A stretch of DNA of 64,000 nucleotides. Source: Apostichopus japonicus. Its lineage: Eukaryota > Echinodermata > Holothuroidea > Aspidochirotida > Stichopodidae. Of the stretch, positions 46,901-59,005 are shown piece after piece (the first letter of the stretch is position 1; each line of letters begins with the position of its first letter). The notes beneath the pieces are model-generated. The model saw only the letters and a program-made list of their open reading frames with translations. It searched no databases and had not been told where the DNA came from. The stretch covers positions 26,691,265 through 26,755,264 of the forward strand of contig NC_092573.1 in assembly GCF_037975245.1 (NCBI RefSeq). Reading direction: 5' to 3'. The position numbers and the translations under genes are program-made.

Positions 46901-46996
46901 TAATTCAATCGAACTTATCATTTGATTACCAAGCATATATGAAATTTGATAAAATTATTCATAGATAAATTCTTTTTACAATACTATAGCCGGTGT

Positions 46997-47002
46997 ATTA
47001 AA
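46997..47002 (+). terminator. Candidate polyadenylation signal ATTAAA
   Basis: The common variant hexamer lies 97 bp after the stop codon of the SLC35G-like gene. It is the nearest good match. Supported by position only. Confidence 0.4.
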
Positions 47003-48627
47003 GCCGCGGGTGTCATTAGAAGCAACGAAAGTTAACATCTTGGAGGTCGTGTGTCGTCGCCCTAGCCCGCTAAACTAAACATGTGCTTTTCCACACCCCC
47101 CCCCCACTGGGAAAGCGTTAGGCTCCCCCAAAAAAAGAAGTCTAGGTACACCCCTGGTGTGTGTGGGGGGTGGGGACACATTCCCCGGCCCTATTAACCC
47201 CACCTAAAACAAAGGTAGTTATTAGGACAGTTGCGTGTAGACCAAACTATAGACCTAACTTGTATAGCCTGAATATTCCTTGGAATGCAGTTTTCGGACC
47301 CCCTTCCCTCCCCCACTAGACGCCCCTAAGATGGGACGCGGCTTCAACAACACCAGGGCTACGCACCTCCTCCTTTTGTAAACCCTGTATCCCCCAGCAG
47401 TAGATTCAAAAACAAGAGAATAACAGAGTGTTTTGATTTTGGTAGAATTAGTACTTTTAAATGTTTTAAATGTCATTATAATATTGTTTGTTTTATTTGT
47501 GTGTTGTGTTGTGTTTAAGTGAAATCGTTCCTGATAACTGATTGATTGACGGAAATGTTCAATACAGTTAGATTTAGGGATAGTATAGTTGCATTATGCT
47601 ATAAACAAGGCAATATTGATCTTTTATTCCTGATATCTCTTTCATTGACGGATAGTCCAATAAAGTTACATTCAGTGAAAGTTGTTGTCTAGCATAATGG
47701 TATTATGGCGTTTTGGAACCGACCATGCATCACAATAACCATTGTTTTGGGTTTTGTTTTTCTGTGTTTTTTTTCTGTGTTCCTTCTGCTGCATATGAAA
47801 GTGTTTCTATGGTGACAGAAGTTTGAAGAATTTGTATATATGAAACTAGAAAGTGTTGAAATAGTTATTTCGATAGAAGAAATCTTCTCCTATATGTGGA
47901 GTGAAAGTGACAAATGAAATATTCTGAATCAACTGCATATGGGGAAGAAAAGGAACTTGTTTCGTCTTCCAACTGGGAGTATTGTTTCCATAGTCGAATA
48001 ATGTAAGTTAAGTTATTTATTATATAGGATATTAAATTACATCAATAAATATATACAACTTCATATTTCTATGAGGATACTGTTTATGCTGGATATTTTT
48101 GTCGGGTCCTTTGCTTATGAATAACGTATATCAAATCAATATTGAAATATAATAGTATATTTAATTACTGGTCAAGTCGAAGGTAGAAAATAGAAGAATA
48201 AGTTATTTATAACGACTAAAGGATAAATTACCATTATATAGCAATTTCCTATCGTTATTTGAAATAAACATCTGTTGTGGTGATGCGGAATTCCTTGATT
48301 CTTTGTCTTGCTTTGTTTGTTTGTTTTCTGTACATAATTGTTTAATATGAAAAGTATAGAGAACACGTGGATTGAGGAGACTCACGTGATGTTACGGAAG
48401 GAATTGATGGACGGGAATCCCCCTTCCAATCCTCCGCACGCAAAGAAAGTCGAGGTTCAGAAAATAACGAGAAAACAATAAAATCAACATGAATAAAAAA
48501 AATAAGAAAATGAACCAAGATTACAAGAACGAAAGAAAAAGTACAACGAAAATCAAACCAGGGAACTATAATTACAGGAGAGCAAAAGTATGCAAATATA
48601 CATAGAGCAGATAAATTTCATACCTAG
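47003..48627. other. No gene recognised; possible mobile-element debris
   Basis: 47090-47340 has C- and G-rich tracts and 'gtacacccctg' and 'gacgcccct' motifs resembling hAT MITE ends, but no paired terminal repeat could be drawn. The remainder is AT-rich. Confidence 0.4.
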
Positions 48628-48830
48628 ACAGAGAGAGGTGGGTGGAGAGAGAGAGGTTGGTGGGTGGAGGGAGAGAGGTGGGTGCATGGAGAGAGAGATG
48701 TGGGTGGAGAGAGCGAGGTGGGTGGAGAGAGAGATGGAGGAGGGAGAAATGTGGGTAACAAGAAGGGGAGAGAGAGAGAGAGTGGAGTGAGAGGTGGGTG
48801 AAGAAAAGCGGGGGGAGAGAAAGTAAAAGT
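48628..48830. repeat. Purine-rich GA minisatellite
   Basis: About 200 bp in which the + strand is almost all G and A with interspersed 'gtgggtg'. The unit 'gagagaggtgggtggaga' is loosely repeated. Such purine tracts can form triplex DNA. Confidence 0.9.
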
Positions 48831-51814
48831 TGAACCCTAGCAGTTTGAAAATGATGCAAATTCAGCCTTAAATTACATTGATATGACAACAACCAATTGC
48901 ATGGTTCTATACAACACGGGGCTTATATCGACGCGAAGGGCGCTCAACTATATGTGACGATTAAAACATACTAAAGGTCACAGTTTCAACCTTATACCTC
49001 ATAAAATACGGATTTCAAATAAACCTTAATGGAATCCTGCTGTTTACCTTTAGTTGTAATTGAATTATAGTAGGCACCTATAGGGCGAGTGATGGAATTA
49101 TATGCCCTATTCGACCGAACCCAATAACTTATGTATAATGTTGTAAACATCCAATTAAGGCATTGATTCGATGCAAGTCAAGTAAGTACACAAGTAAATA
49201 TCCTGGCATAATTTGTGGGCATATATTGATACATAACGTAAACATCGGACATTTAATCAATTTTTGCAACTAGCTCATACTGTCACAAGGAGTGCCCGCT
49301 TTACTCTGTCCAGTATAGTGCAGCTATACAGTCTATGATTCCATGGCTTGTTGTACCAAAAGGCAATATATTTAAACATATATGTAATTTTTGTTTGTAT
49401 TACCAAACTCTATTCAAGTTTACAAGATAATACAAATTAAGTGTCCACTTCCAGATATGCACCAAAAAATCCTCTCCAGACTCTGAAGTTCATTTTGGCT
49501 ATTGCGTCGTTTTCATAATGTTTCATTTATGAGGTAAATTAAGAACTGTTTTAAATGTTCTTATGGTTTGTTGTTGCCCGGGGTGTACATTTACAAAGTC
49601 AAAAGTCGGTCCCAAATCGATGCCAAGTTGGTCCCAAAGTTGAAGATTGAAGTCGAATTCAGAATGGTATTACCACCCATGAAAGTACTGAGTAATAAAA
49701 CAAAAGGGCATATTTTGGGAAATTCGTTCTCTGAGTTTGTCTAACTTTCTTATATTTGAATAATACGGCTATCACGTCCTACCACTTCCGACGACTACCG
49801 GGATTGCACAATACATTCCGCTGAAATTGAATTCTTATCAGACATAAACTCACTCTCTGAACTTGAAGATTGCTTCAAGATAGATAACAAGAAATATCTG
49901 CTGACGCTTTAGCCGAAGTTCCCATGCAGGACCCGCCAACAGCAAGACTTGGACCACATTCCAGAGAAGTGCAATTCCTCTTTCTGTGATTTGAACTCGC
50001 TAAGAGATATCAATCAAGACGAATCGCCAAATGCTAGAGATCAGATTGCTAGGGCTTGTGCCACCACTGTGTATATTTCTAGTACATTGAAGTTGGTGTT
50101 CTCCCGTGTCTGTGCGTGTTACTATAGCTTCAGCGGTTGACAAGCACGGTGTTGAAACTTGTTATGATAAGTTAAACACACAAAGGGTAGTCAAAGTTTG
50201 CCAGTCTCACATCATTGAGATATGAAAGCCCAGCTCCATGTGTTATATTACTTCCGAGAAGAGAACATTCACTGCACATAAGGGAACTTTCATGTCTCTG
50301 TGTCTAATTCTGAAAAGACAGTTTGTAGTATTGAAAAACACTATAGTTCTCTCTAACCAGAAAACATAAAGCTGGGTCGCTTTGAGCTTGGTCGTTTTAA
50401 GCTGGGTCACTTGCTGAACTATCTGTCAGCTATAACCCACACGTTTCTGTATTTGATTTAGTCAATACAAATTAATATAATTAATTAGTCTGCATCAAAC
50501 TTGTAACGGTATACTTCAGCAACACTGAAATAATATTCTTGTTAAGACCCTAGTATGAATAGCCTAGTGTACTTTTCTTTTTCACAAAGCTGTATCAATT
50601 TGCTGTACTGCCCAGAAAACGCCCCCGGCAATGCTTTCGATTGATACTAGGTTTGTATAGGACATATCCTCGGGCATGTAAAATACAGTGGGCAAGCACA
50701 TTCGTGATAGGCAAAAACGGACTCTGAGCAGGGAGTTGTTAGCAACTCCCTGCAATGATAATAAAATAAATAAAAAATCACTTGTTTCATATACTTTCAA
50801 AATCCGTCGTTTTCTAACAAAGGTATAGGTTGCTCTTTTGATATAATAAGTCAATATTTCGATATGAAAAGAAACGTTGAGGATATTATGGACAATTTGA
50901 GATAAAGTAGTCAAAATTTCGAAAAAGTAAAAAAGTAGAAGAAATCTATTTTCTCAGTCTTCCAATATTGAAAGAAATGGTAGGAATTTCGAGAGAAATT
51001 TGAATTTTCAAGAAAAGCGATTACAAAAATGGAGCATAAATAAAATGAGTTTCCTAAACGGCTCACAAGTTCTCTGCCCCCCTTCCTCCTCACGTTTTGG
51101 TAGATTCTTACAATGAACTAACTTGCTTCCTGTAAATATTCGTATGGAGTGGGGGGGGGGGGATTCGGTTCAAGTGTATTTGCTTGTATCGGTCGTGAAT
51201 CTGCGCTCTTCAATCCTGAAAACGGATCAACGCCTCTGTGGTTTAATAATACCTAGTAAAACGTGCACATCATTTCAAAGCTGGGCTGGGAGAGGAGATT
51301 TAAAAAAATCCCCGACAGTGTTTGTTATTGAACAAAGTTGAAATAAGTATTGTTTAATTGCATGCAAAATCAGAAAATCCAGTGTTGCCCACCCATCAGT
51401 CAACGAGAATAGAGCCACTGCATGGGTGGGCCAAAAAACAAACAATTGAAGCTGCCCACCTGGTATTTATAATGTATGTATACAAACACACCAGATATAG
51501 GTAGTTGCGCCCTCAATTCATAATGCATATCATGACTTAGCTTGGATTAACATTCACGGGAAGCAACAGTTTAGAAGGATCAACTAAAACAACTGACGGC
51601 AGATTCCACGTTATCCTACCAACTGCACAACTACTAAAAGCAATTCAAAGATTATATGCATTCCGGTAATTCAGGTCATATTGGAGACCAATAATACTCT
51701 ATAAGTACGTACATATGGTGTTTTCTGCCCAAATAGTTTGCTATTAGACGGGGAGTCCTGGATGTGGGTGGGGATGCGGTAATCAAAGTCTATTGCCCAC
51801 TCCTTCGTTTATGG
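48831..51814. other. No gene recognised
   Basis: AT-rich. ORFs at 49949-50140 (+) and 50582-50914 (-) have no recognisable motif or splice-bounded homology. A poly-G run lies at 51152-51163. Confidence 0.45.
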
Positions 51815-52080
51815 CATAATATTAATTATCGATGAAATGTCATTAATTATTGATGATATAAATAATATTAATTATCGATGAAATTAAATTACTTATCGAT
51901 GATATAAATAATATTAATTATCGAGGAAACAATAATAATAATAATGGTATTAATAGTAGTAATAAAGTTAGTAATAATAATAGTAGTAACAATAATAATA
52001 ATAATAATAGTAATAATAATAATGATAGTAATAATAAAAATAATAATAGTAGTAATACTAATGGTAATAATAATGATAAT
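51815..52080. repeat. AT-rich short repeats leading into (AAT)n
   Basis: Four copies of 'attaattatcgatgaaat'-like units (51819-51930) are followed by about 150 bp of imperfect AAT/AGT trinucleotide repeat. It borders the composite satellite that fills the rest of the window. Confidence 0.92.
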
Positions 52081-52084
52081 AGTC

Positions 52085-53700
52085 CCTGTAACCCCCACTT
52101 TTGGAGATAGACACCAAAAATGGACACTCGGGACCTGGAAATGGACACTCGGGACCTGGAAATGGACACTTGGGACTTAGGCACCTACAACACTAAATTC
52201 TGGAAATACCTACTTTTATACTTTGGAGCGTTACCATGGTTACAAGGCCAGTCCGATTTATCCCATCTTTTCAGGGTACCACTGCTAGGGTGTCCTCTTT
52301 CTAAAATACGATGAAACTTGTAGGAGCGTTTCTTCCCCGGGGTGATAGGGGGGTCATTTTGAAAAATTTCCGAAAAATACCGACTTTTATACTTTTGAGC
52401 GTTACCATAGTTACTTGGGTAGTCCGATTATGGCCATCTTTTCAGGGTACCACCGCTAGGGTGTCCTCTTTCTAAAATACGATGAAACTTGTAGGTGCGT
52501 TTCTTCCCCGGGGTGATAGGGGGGTCATTTTTAAAAAAAACTCCAAAAAATTCCGACCCTTCTACTTTGGAGCGTTACCATAGTTACTAGGTAGTCCGAT
52601 TATGGCCATCTTTTCATGGTGCCACCACTAGGGTGTCCTCTTTCCAAACCAGGATGAAACTCCTAGGTCTTCTCATTCCTGGGTGATAGGGGGGTCATTT
52701 TGAAAGAAAATCTGTAAAGGCAAAATAATTAGTTATATACATTTTTGAAAATCCTGACTTTTTTACTTTGGAGAGTTACCATGGTTACTAGGTCAGTCTG
52801 ATTTCCCCCATATTTCCAGGGTACCACCGCTATGGTTTCCCCTTCCCAAACTCGGATAAAACGTGTAGGTGCATTACTTCCCCGGGGTGATAAGGGGATC
52901 ATTTGAAAAAAAATCCGAAAAGGCCATAATAATTAGTGTTACTACCTACGGGAAAATCCCGACCCTTCTAGTTTGGAGCGTTACCATGGTCACTTGGGTG
53001 GTCCGATTACGGCCATCTTTTCATGGTACCACCGCTAGGGTGTCCCCTTTCCTAAATATGATGAAACTTGTAGGTGCGTTTCTTCCCCGGGGTGATAGGG
53101 GGGTCATTTTGAAAAAAAACTCCAAAAATTTCCGACCATTCTACTTTGGAGCGTTACCATAGTTACTAGGTAGTCCGATTATGGCCATCTTTTCATGGTG
53201 CCACCACTAGGGTGTCCTCTTTCCAAACCAGGATGAAACTCCTAGGTCTTCTCATTCCTGGGTGATAGGGGGGGGTCATTTTGAAAGAAAATCTGTAAAG
53301 GCAAAATAATTAGTTATATACTTTTTTGAAAATCCTGACTTTTTTACTTTGGAGCGTTACCATGGTTACTAGGTCAGTCTGATTTCCCCCATATTTCCAG
53401 GGTACCACCGCTATGGTTTCCCCTTCCCAAACTCGGATAAAACGTGTAGGTGCATTACTTCCCCGGGGTGATAAGGGGATCATTTGAAAAAAAAATCCGA
53501 AAAGGCCATAATAATTAGTGTTACTACCTACGGGAAAATCCCGACCCTTCTAGTTTGGAGCGTTACCATGGTCACTTGGGTGGTCCGATTACGGCCATCT
53601 TTTCATGGTACCACCGCCAGGGTGTCCCCTTTCCTAAATATGATGAAACTTGTAGGTGTGTCTCTTCTCCGGGGTGGTAGTGGGTCATTTTGAGAAAAAG
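52085..53700. repeat. Composite satellite, first monomer block
   Basis: It opens with 'cccacttttggagatagac' and three 21-bp units containing 'atggacactcgggacctgg', then eight monomers. The anchor GTTACCAT(G/A)GTTAC occurs at 52230, 52401, 52574, 52775 (as agttacc), 52980, 53153, 53356 and 53562. Spacings are about 172 or about 204 bp; the longer type has an extra 'ccataataattagt' or equivalent part. Three monomers make a higher-order unit of 579 bp, seen from 52574 to 53153 and repeated after it. ORFs here are shadows. Confidence 0.95.
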
Positions 53701-56115
53701 TACCAATATTCAGCAAAAAAAGTCTCGGTAGCGTGCGCCATGGAACGCCGGGAAGGCATTAAATTCCCCCACCACTTCCCACGTTCGTTTTTGGAGACAC
53801 CCACTTAGGCCCGTGCCCCCTCCCAATGGTTTTTGGCCCCCATGCCCCCACACAACACCAAATTCCAAAATTAACTTCAGATTCGTGATCAGCGTGTCGA
53901 GAACAACCAGAAAAGATACACATTGCTCGTCTTTGCGACAAAAATTATTTTCACCCCAAAAAACCGTAAAGGTTAGGTTTACGGTTTTTGCCGAAATTGC
54001 CCAAAAAATGGATTTCGTCAAAATGACGTCACAGAGGGTAATCGATGCCCAGGAGCCCAAATCTGCAACTCCCAGGTCCATATCTGCTTCCGTTCGGGAG
54101 ATACGTTGTCCCTCCCAGAGGACCCGATAGAAGTACCTGTTCTTGATAAGTGCAAAAGTTGTAAAACCCCCTCTTTTCAGTCCCCCCTCTCTCGTCCTCT
54201 CTGAAGTACCCATCGACCTGAAATTGTGACGTGTAGTAGAAGACATCCTCGTCATTGTCATACATCAATTTCGTGTAATTATCTGACCGGGAAAAGTTTT
54301 TTGTCTATATGATTTCTATTTGCGCCAAAAGTAGGTGTTTTTGTCTTGAAAAGTTAAAAAAGTACCTCTTTTCGGTACCCCTTCCTTTCCACCGGGGGTA
54401 TGTGACAGGGCTGAATTTTTGCTATGTGAGAAACGAGAGACGTAGCTACGTGTAGATAACTCATACGGTAGCATTAATCTCCGAGAAGGGGGTATAGTCT
54501 ATACGTTTTGGACACCCCCCAAAAAGTAGGTGTTTTTCACCGGTGGTAGCTATGATAACCCTAAACAAGGACGCCAGCGCCGACGTCAACATTTGAGTAG
54601 CTTTTTTACCACCTAAGGGCAAATCGAAATCAGCCAAAGTTAAAATCGATGGATAGCCCTATCTGTGACCTTTTATCACCGGATGTCCCGTTTCCACCGG
54701 GTTCCCGGTTTGATGTAGCGTGACGTCACATCGACCCCACTTTTCGACATGTCTCTACCCATATCTCAACAACGGAACATCCGATCGTTCCCAAAATAGC
54801 ACCAATGGATTTGGCATGTCCGAAACTATCGGGAACAATATTTTCATGTATTTCGCGCAATTTTTAATTTCTGACGTCATCCGGTGGTGGCGCTATTTTC
54901 GGCGAAAATTCAACTTCACCCAATTTGCTCGAAATTTCAGATTTAGTTAGAACTAATAATTAGAGATTATATAAACGTCGTTTGATTCAATTCAGGTCTT
55001 TGATTTTTTTTTTTAAATATTTTCTCATTAATATTTTATTTTGGCCGCCATTTTGTCAAACATTGATGAAAATTTTTTAAATTCACAGAATCAATAGAAC
55101 ATGTCTTGACATATTTTTGCTGTTAAATAGAAGGCAATCAGTCATCTAGTTTCGTAATAATCGACAATATTGCGTTTGGTGATGTCACTTCCGGTCAGAA
55201 AAAATAGGGTCAAAACCGGAACTTACTTTGTACAAACTCAAGTGATAAGTCTTTGGTGTGAGTTACAGGTCGATAGCTCATTCCTGCCGTCTCAGAAACG
55301 GACCCCTAGATAAAACTTTAAAGCGCCCTCATCCAGAAAGTAAACGACTTGAAACAAGTTCAAGATAATCACGTGATAGTACGCATCGAGTTACATCACG
55401 ACACCAATTTGTGTCACGAAAAACCACGAAAGACGAATATGCTAACCCTAAGCTTACCCTAGCTAAACCTAGGGGTTGGGGTTAACTTTGAGTGGCAGCC
55501 ATCTTGGATTGGTATGACCTTAGGTCAAAAAAAAACTTTTTGACCATTTTTGGTGATCCGAGTTATCATATCCACTAAAAAAAAAAAAATGATGAATTAA
55601 ATTTTTGACCTTTGACCCGATGACCTCATGGCCGAAATTTTTCAGGTGACCATTCCTTATGACCTCACACGTCATCGTTGCAATTTTCGTGGAAATCGGT
55701 CACTCTCACGATTTTAGACTTTGATTGGAAGGAGCGACATTTTTGACCTTTGACCCCTATAACACATGAACCGGAAATGACATATACTTGCCCTTTGCAT
55801 ATGTCAGTGCCCTATTGACCCTTAACATCCACAAGAAATTTGAAGGTCAAAGGTCAAAGTTTACGATTTTCGACCTTAACCCTAGGGGTGGTCATTTACC
55901 TAAATAAAATTAGAAGGTTATATACCAATTTATTTGAATTTTTTTGGCTGTTATAAAAAGTCATGTGACCCTAACTGACCGGAATTGTTGGGGGGTGCAC
56001 CGTGACATCAGTTCAGCCCTTTGACCAAATATCGGCCCCCTGTAACCCCCACTTTTGGAGATAGACCAAAAAAGATGGACACTCGGGACCTGGAAATGGA
56101 CACTCGGGACCTAGG
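53701..56115. repeat. Composite satellite, long unit A (about 2.4 kb)
   Basis: It starts at 'gtagcgtgcgccatgg' and runs to the 21-bp minisatellite at 56074-56115. It matches long units C (full length) and B (first 0.9 kb). Landmarks are 'gcgtgtcgagaacaaccaga', 'cttccgttcgggagatac', 'tagcgtgacgtcacatcgac', 'gcagccatcttggattgg' and 'tttttgacctttgaccc'. A - strand ORF of 183 codons exists in A but is broken in B and C, so no protein is called. Blocks at 54600-54700 and 55500-55900 are rich in TGACGTCA and TGACC motifs. Confidence 0.93.
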
Positions 56116-56310
56116 AACCTATTACGTAACAAAACTTTTTGGTCACTTCCGGTCCATTTTTTTCAATTTTTTTTCAACTTGGGTCACCCTACGCCCCGAG
56201 GCGCATCTTTTAGAAATTTACAAAAAAAAATTTGGGATGGCAAATTTTTTTTCGAACCCCCAGGGGGTCCCGTGGGGTGGGGACTTACGAGAAAAAAAAG
56301 TTGAACTTCG
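56116..56310. other. Sequence unique to unit A beside the TTAGGG array
   Basis: About 195 bp ('acttccggtcc', T-rich, then 'ccccagggggtcccgtgggg') with no counterpart at the equivalent position of unit C, where satellite monomers follow directly. Confidence 0.7.
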
Positions 56311-57477
56311 GGTTAGGGTTAGGGGGTTAGGGTTAGGGGGTTAGGGTTAGGGGGTTAGGGTTAGGGGGTTAGGGTTAGGGGGTTAGGGTTAGGGGGTTAG
56401 GGTTAGGGGGTTAGGGTTAGGGGGTTAGGGTTAGGGGGTTAGGGGGTTAGGGGGTTAGGGGGTTAGGGGGTTAGGGGGTTAGGGGGTTAGGGGGTTAGGG
56501 GGTTAGGGGGTTAGGGGGTTAGAGGGTTAGGGTTAGGGTTAGGGTTAGGGGGTTAGGGGGTTAGGGGGTTAGGGGGTTAGGGGGTTAGGGGGTTAGGGGG
56601 TTAGGGGGTTAGGGGGTTAGGGTTAGGGTTAGGGTTAGGGTTAGGGTTAGGGTTAGGGTTAGGGTTAGGGTTAGGGTTAGGGTTAGGGTTAGGGTTAGGG
56701 TTAGGGTTAGGGTTAGGGTTAGGGTTAGGGTTAGGGTTAGGGGTTAGGGTTAGGGTTAGGGTTAGGGTTAGGGTTAGGGTTAGGGTTAGGGGGTTAGGGT
56801 TAGGGTTAGGGTTAGGGTTAGGGTTAGGGTTAGGGGGTTAGGGTTAGGGGGTTAGGGTTAGGGGGTTAGGGGGTTAGGGTTAGGGGGTTAGGGTTAGGGG
56901 GTTAGGGTTAGGGTTAGGGTTAGGGTTAGGGTTAGGGTTAGGGTTAGGGGTTAGGGTTAGGGTTAGGGTTAGGGTTAGGGGGTTAGGGTTAGGGTTAGGG
57001 TTAGGGTTAGGGTTAGGGGGTTAGGGTTAGGGGGTTAGGGTTAGGGGGTTAGGGGGTTAGGGTTAGGGGGTTAGGGTTAGGGGGTTAGGGTTAGGGTTAG
57101 GGTTAGGGTTAGGGGTTAGGGTTAGGGTTAGGGTTAGGGTTAGGGTTAGGGTTAGGGTTAGGGTTAGGGTTAGGGTTAGGGTTAGGGTTAGGGTTAGGGT
57201 TAGGGTTAGGGTTAGGGTTAGGGTTAGGGTTAGGGTTAGGGTTAGGGTTAGGGTTAGGGTTAGGGTTAGGGTTAGGGTTAGGGTTAGGGTTAGGGTTAGG
57301 GTTAGGGTTAGGGTTAGGGTTAGGGTTAGGGTTAGGGTTAGGGTTAGGGTTAGGGTTAGGGTTAGGGTTAGGGTTAGGGTTAGGGTTAGGGTTAGGGTTA
57401 GGGTTAGGGTTAGGGTTAGGGTTAGGGTTAGGGTTAGGGTTAGGGTTAGGGTTAGGGTTAGGGTTAGGGTTAGGGTT
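56311..57477 (+). repeat. Internal telomere-type array, TTAGGG and TTAGGGGG
   Basis: 1.17 kb. The left two-thirds is a mosaic of TTAGGG, TTAGGGGG and a few TTAGGGG units in blocks, including runs of pure TTAGGGGG and of the TTAGGG-TTAGGGGG dimer. From about 57112 to 57477 it is pure TTAGGG, about 60 units. The G-rich strand runs toward the right, as at a right-hand chromosome end, yet more than 6 kb of satellite follows. The - strand reads (NP)n, an artefact. Confidence 0.99.
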
Positions 57478-57480
57478 CAG

Positions 57481-57725
57481 ACACTTGGACACTCGGGACC
57501 TAGAAATGGACGGTCGGGACTTGAAAATGGACGGTCGGGACTTGAAAATGGACGGTCGGGACTTGGCACTTTTTCGAAAAATGTTAGAGTACGAAAATGG
57601 ACGGTCGGGACTTCAAAATGGACGGTTGGGACCTGAAAATGGACGGTCGGGACTTGGAAATGGACGATCGGGACTTGGAAATGGACGGTCGGGACCTAAT
57701 GAAAATGGACGGTCGGGACTTGACA
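57481..57725. repeat. 21-bp minisatellite next to the TTAGGG array
   Basis: About ten units of 'atggac.gtcgggacttga' with one interruption near 57565-57595. It begins within a few bases of the last TTAGGG. The same minisatellite flanks monomer blocks at 52119, 56074 and 63184, where it is mostly the 'cactcgggacc' variant. Confidence 0.93.
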
Positions 57726-58010
57726 AAATATTATAAAAAAAATACTTCCCCGGGGGTGGGGGTGTCGAAATTAATTTTTTTAGGTACCCCTGCACCCCCT
57801 CGACAAATTGGCATCATTTTGGTAAAAATTGGAGGGGGGTGAATTTTGGGGGTGGGGGACCCCCTTCCCAAGTGCAAAACTTGGGGGGGCACCTTCAAAC
57901 ATTTTTTACCCTTCCGTTACATCCTATCGATGACGTCATAAAAATTTCAGCTCATTTGCATATTCGGTTAATTAATTAAAAATCATTAACCAATCTGCCT
58001 AACACTAAAT
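57726..58010. other. Spacer with poly-purine and poly-pyrimidine runs
   Basis: G- and C-rich tracts ('cccgggggtgggggtg', 'ttggaggggggtg') then AT-rich DNA. No gene and no second copy in the window was seen. Confidence 0.6.
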
Positions 58011-59005
58011 TACTCTATATACGGGAAAATACCGACTTTTATACTTTGGAACGTTACCATGGTTACTGGGTCAGTCCGATTTCCCCCATCTTTTCAGGGT
58101 ACCACCGCTAGGGTGTCACCTGTCCGAAATAGGATGAAACTAATAGGTTCGATACTTCCCCGGGGTGGTGGGGGGGTCATTTTGAAAAAAATCTAAAACG
58201 GCCAAAATAATTAGTGTTACTACGTACGGGAAAACCCCGACCCATCTACTTTGGAGCGTTACCATGGTTACTGGAGTGGTCCGATTACGGCCATCCTATC
58301 AGGGTACCACCGCTAGTGTGTCCCCTTTCCGAATTAGTATGAAACTTGTAGGTACCTCTCATTCCTGGGTGATAGGGGGGTCATTTTGAAACAATATCTG
58401 AAAAGGCATAATAATTTGCTATATACGTTTTTGAAAATCCCGACACTTCTACTTTGGAGCGTTACCATGGTTACTGGGGTGGTCCGACTACGGCCATCTT
58501 TTCGGGGTACACCCGCTAGGGTGTCCCCTTTCCGAAATAGGATGAAACTATTAGGTGCGTCTCTTCTCCGGGGTGGTGGGGGGTCATTTTGGAAAAAATC
58601 CGAAAAGGTCATAATAATTAGTGTTACTATATACGGGAAAATCCCGACTCTTCTACTTTGGAGCGTAACCATGGTTACTGGGGTGGTCCGATTACGGCCA
58701 TCTTTTAAGGGTACCACCGCTAGGGTGTCCCCTTCCCAAATTAGAATGAAACTTGTAGGTGTGTCACTTCTCCAGGATGGTGGGGGGGTCATTTTGGAAA
58801 AAATCCGAAAATGTCATAATAATTAGTGTTACTATGTACGGGAAAATCCCGACCCTTCTACTTTGGAGCGTTACCATGGTTACTCTGGTGGTCCGATTAC
58901 GGCCATCTTTTAAGGGTACCCCCGATAGGGTGTCCCCTTCCCAAGTAAGAATGAAACTCCTAGGTGTGTCACTTCTCCGGGTGGTAGGGGGGTCATTTTG
59001 AGAAA
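58011..59005. repeat. Composite satellite, second monomer block
   Basis: Five monomers of the long type: anchors at 58053, 58258, 58461, 58665 (GTAACC variant) and 58870, spacing 203-205 bp. Confidence 0.95.

Noticed and set aside
53710-54261. 183-codon - strand ORF in satellite unit A, with shorter relatives in units B and C and a 196-codon + strand ORF at 60471-61061
   Set aside because: Corresponding frames are broken by indels or stops in the other copies, and no protein motif is recognisable. Satellite ORFs of this length arise by chance in GC-balanced repeats.
57109-57492. 127-codon - strand ORF of alternating Asn-Pro
   Set aside because: It is the complement of pure TTAGGG repeats.
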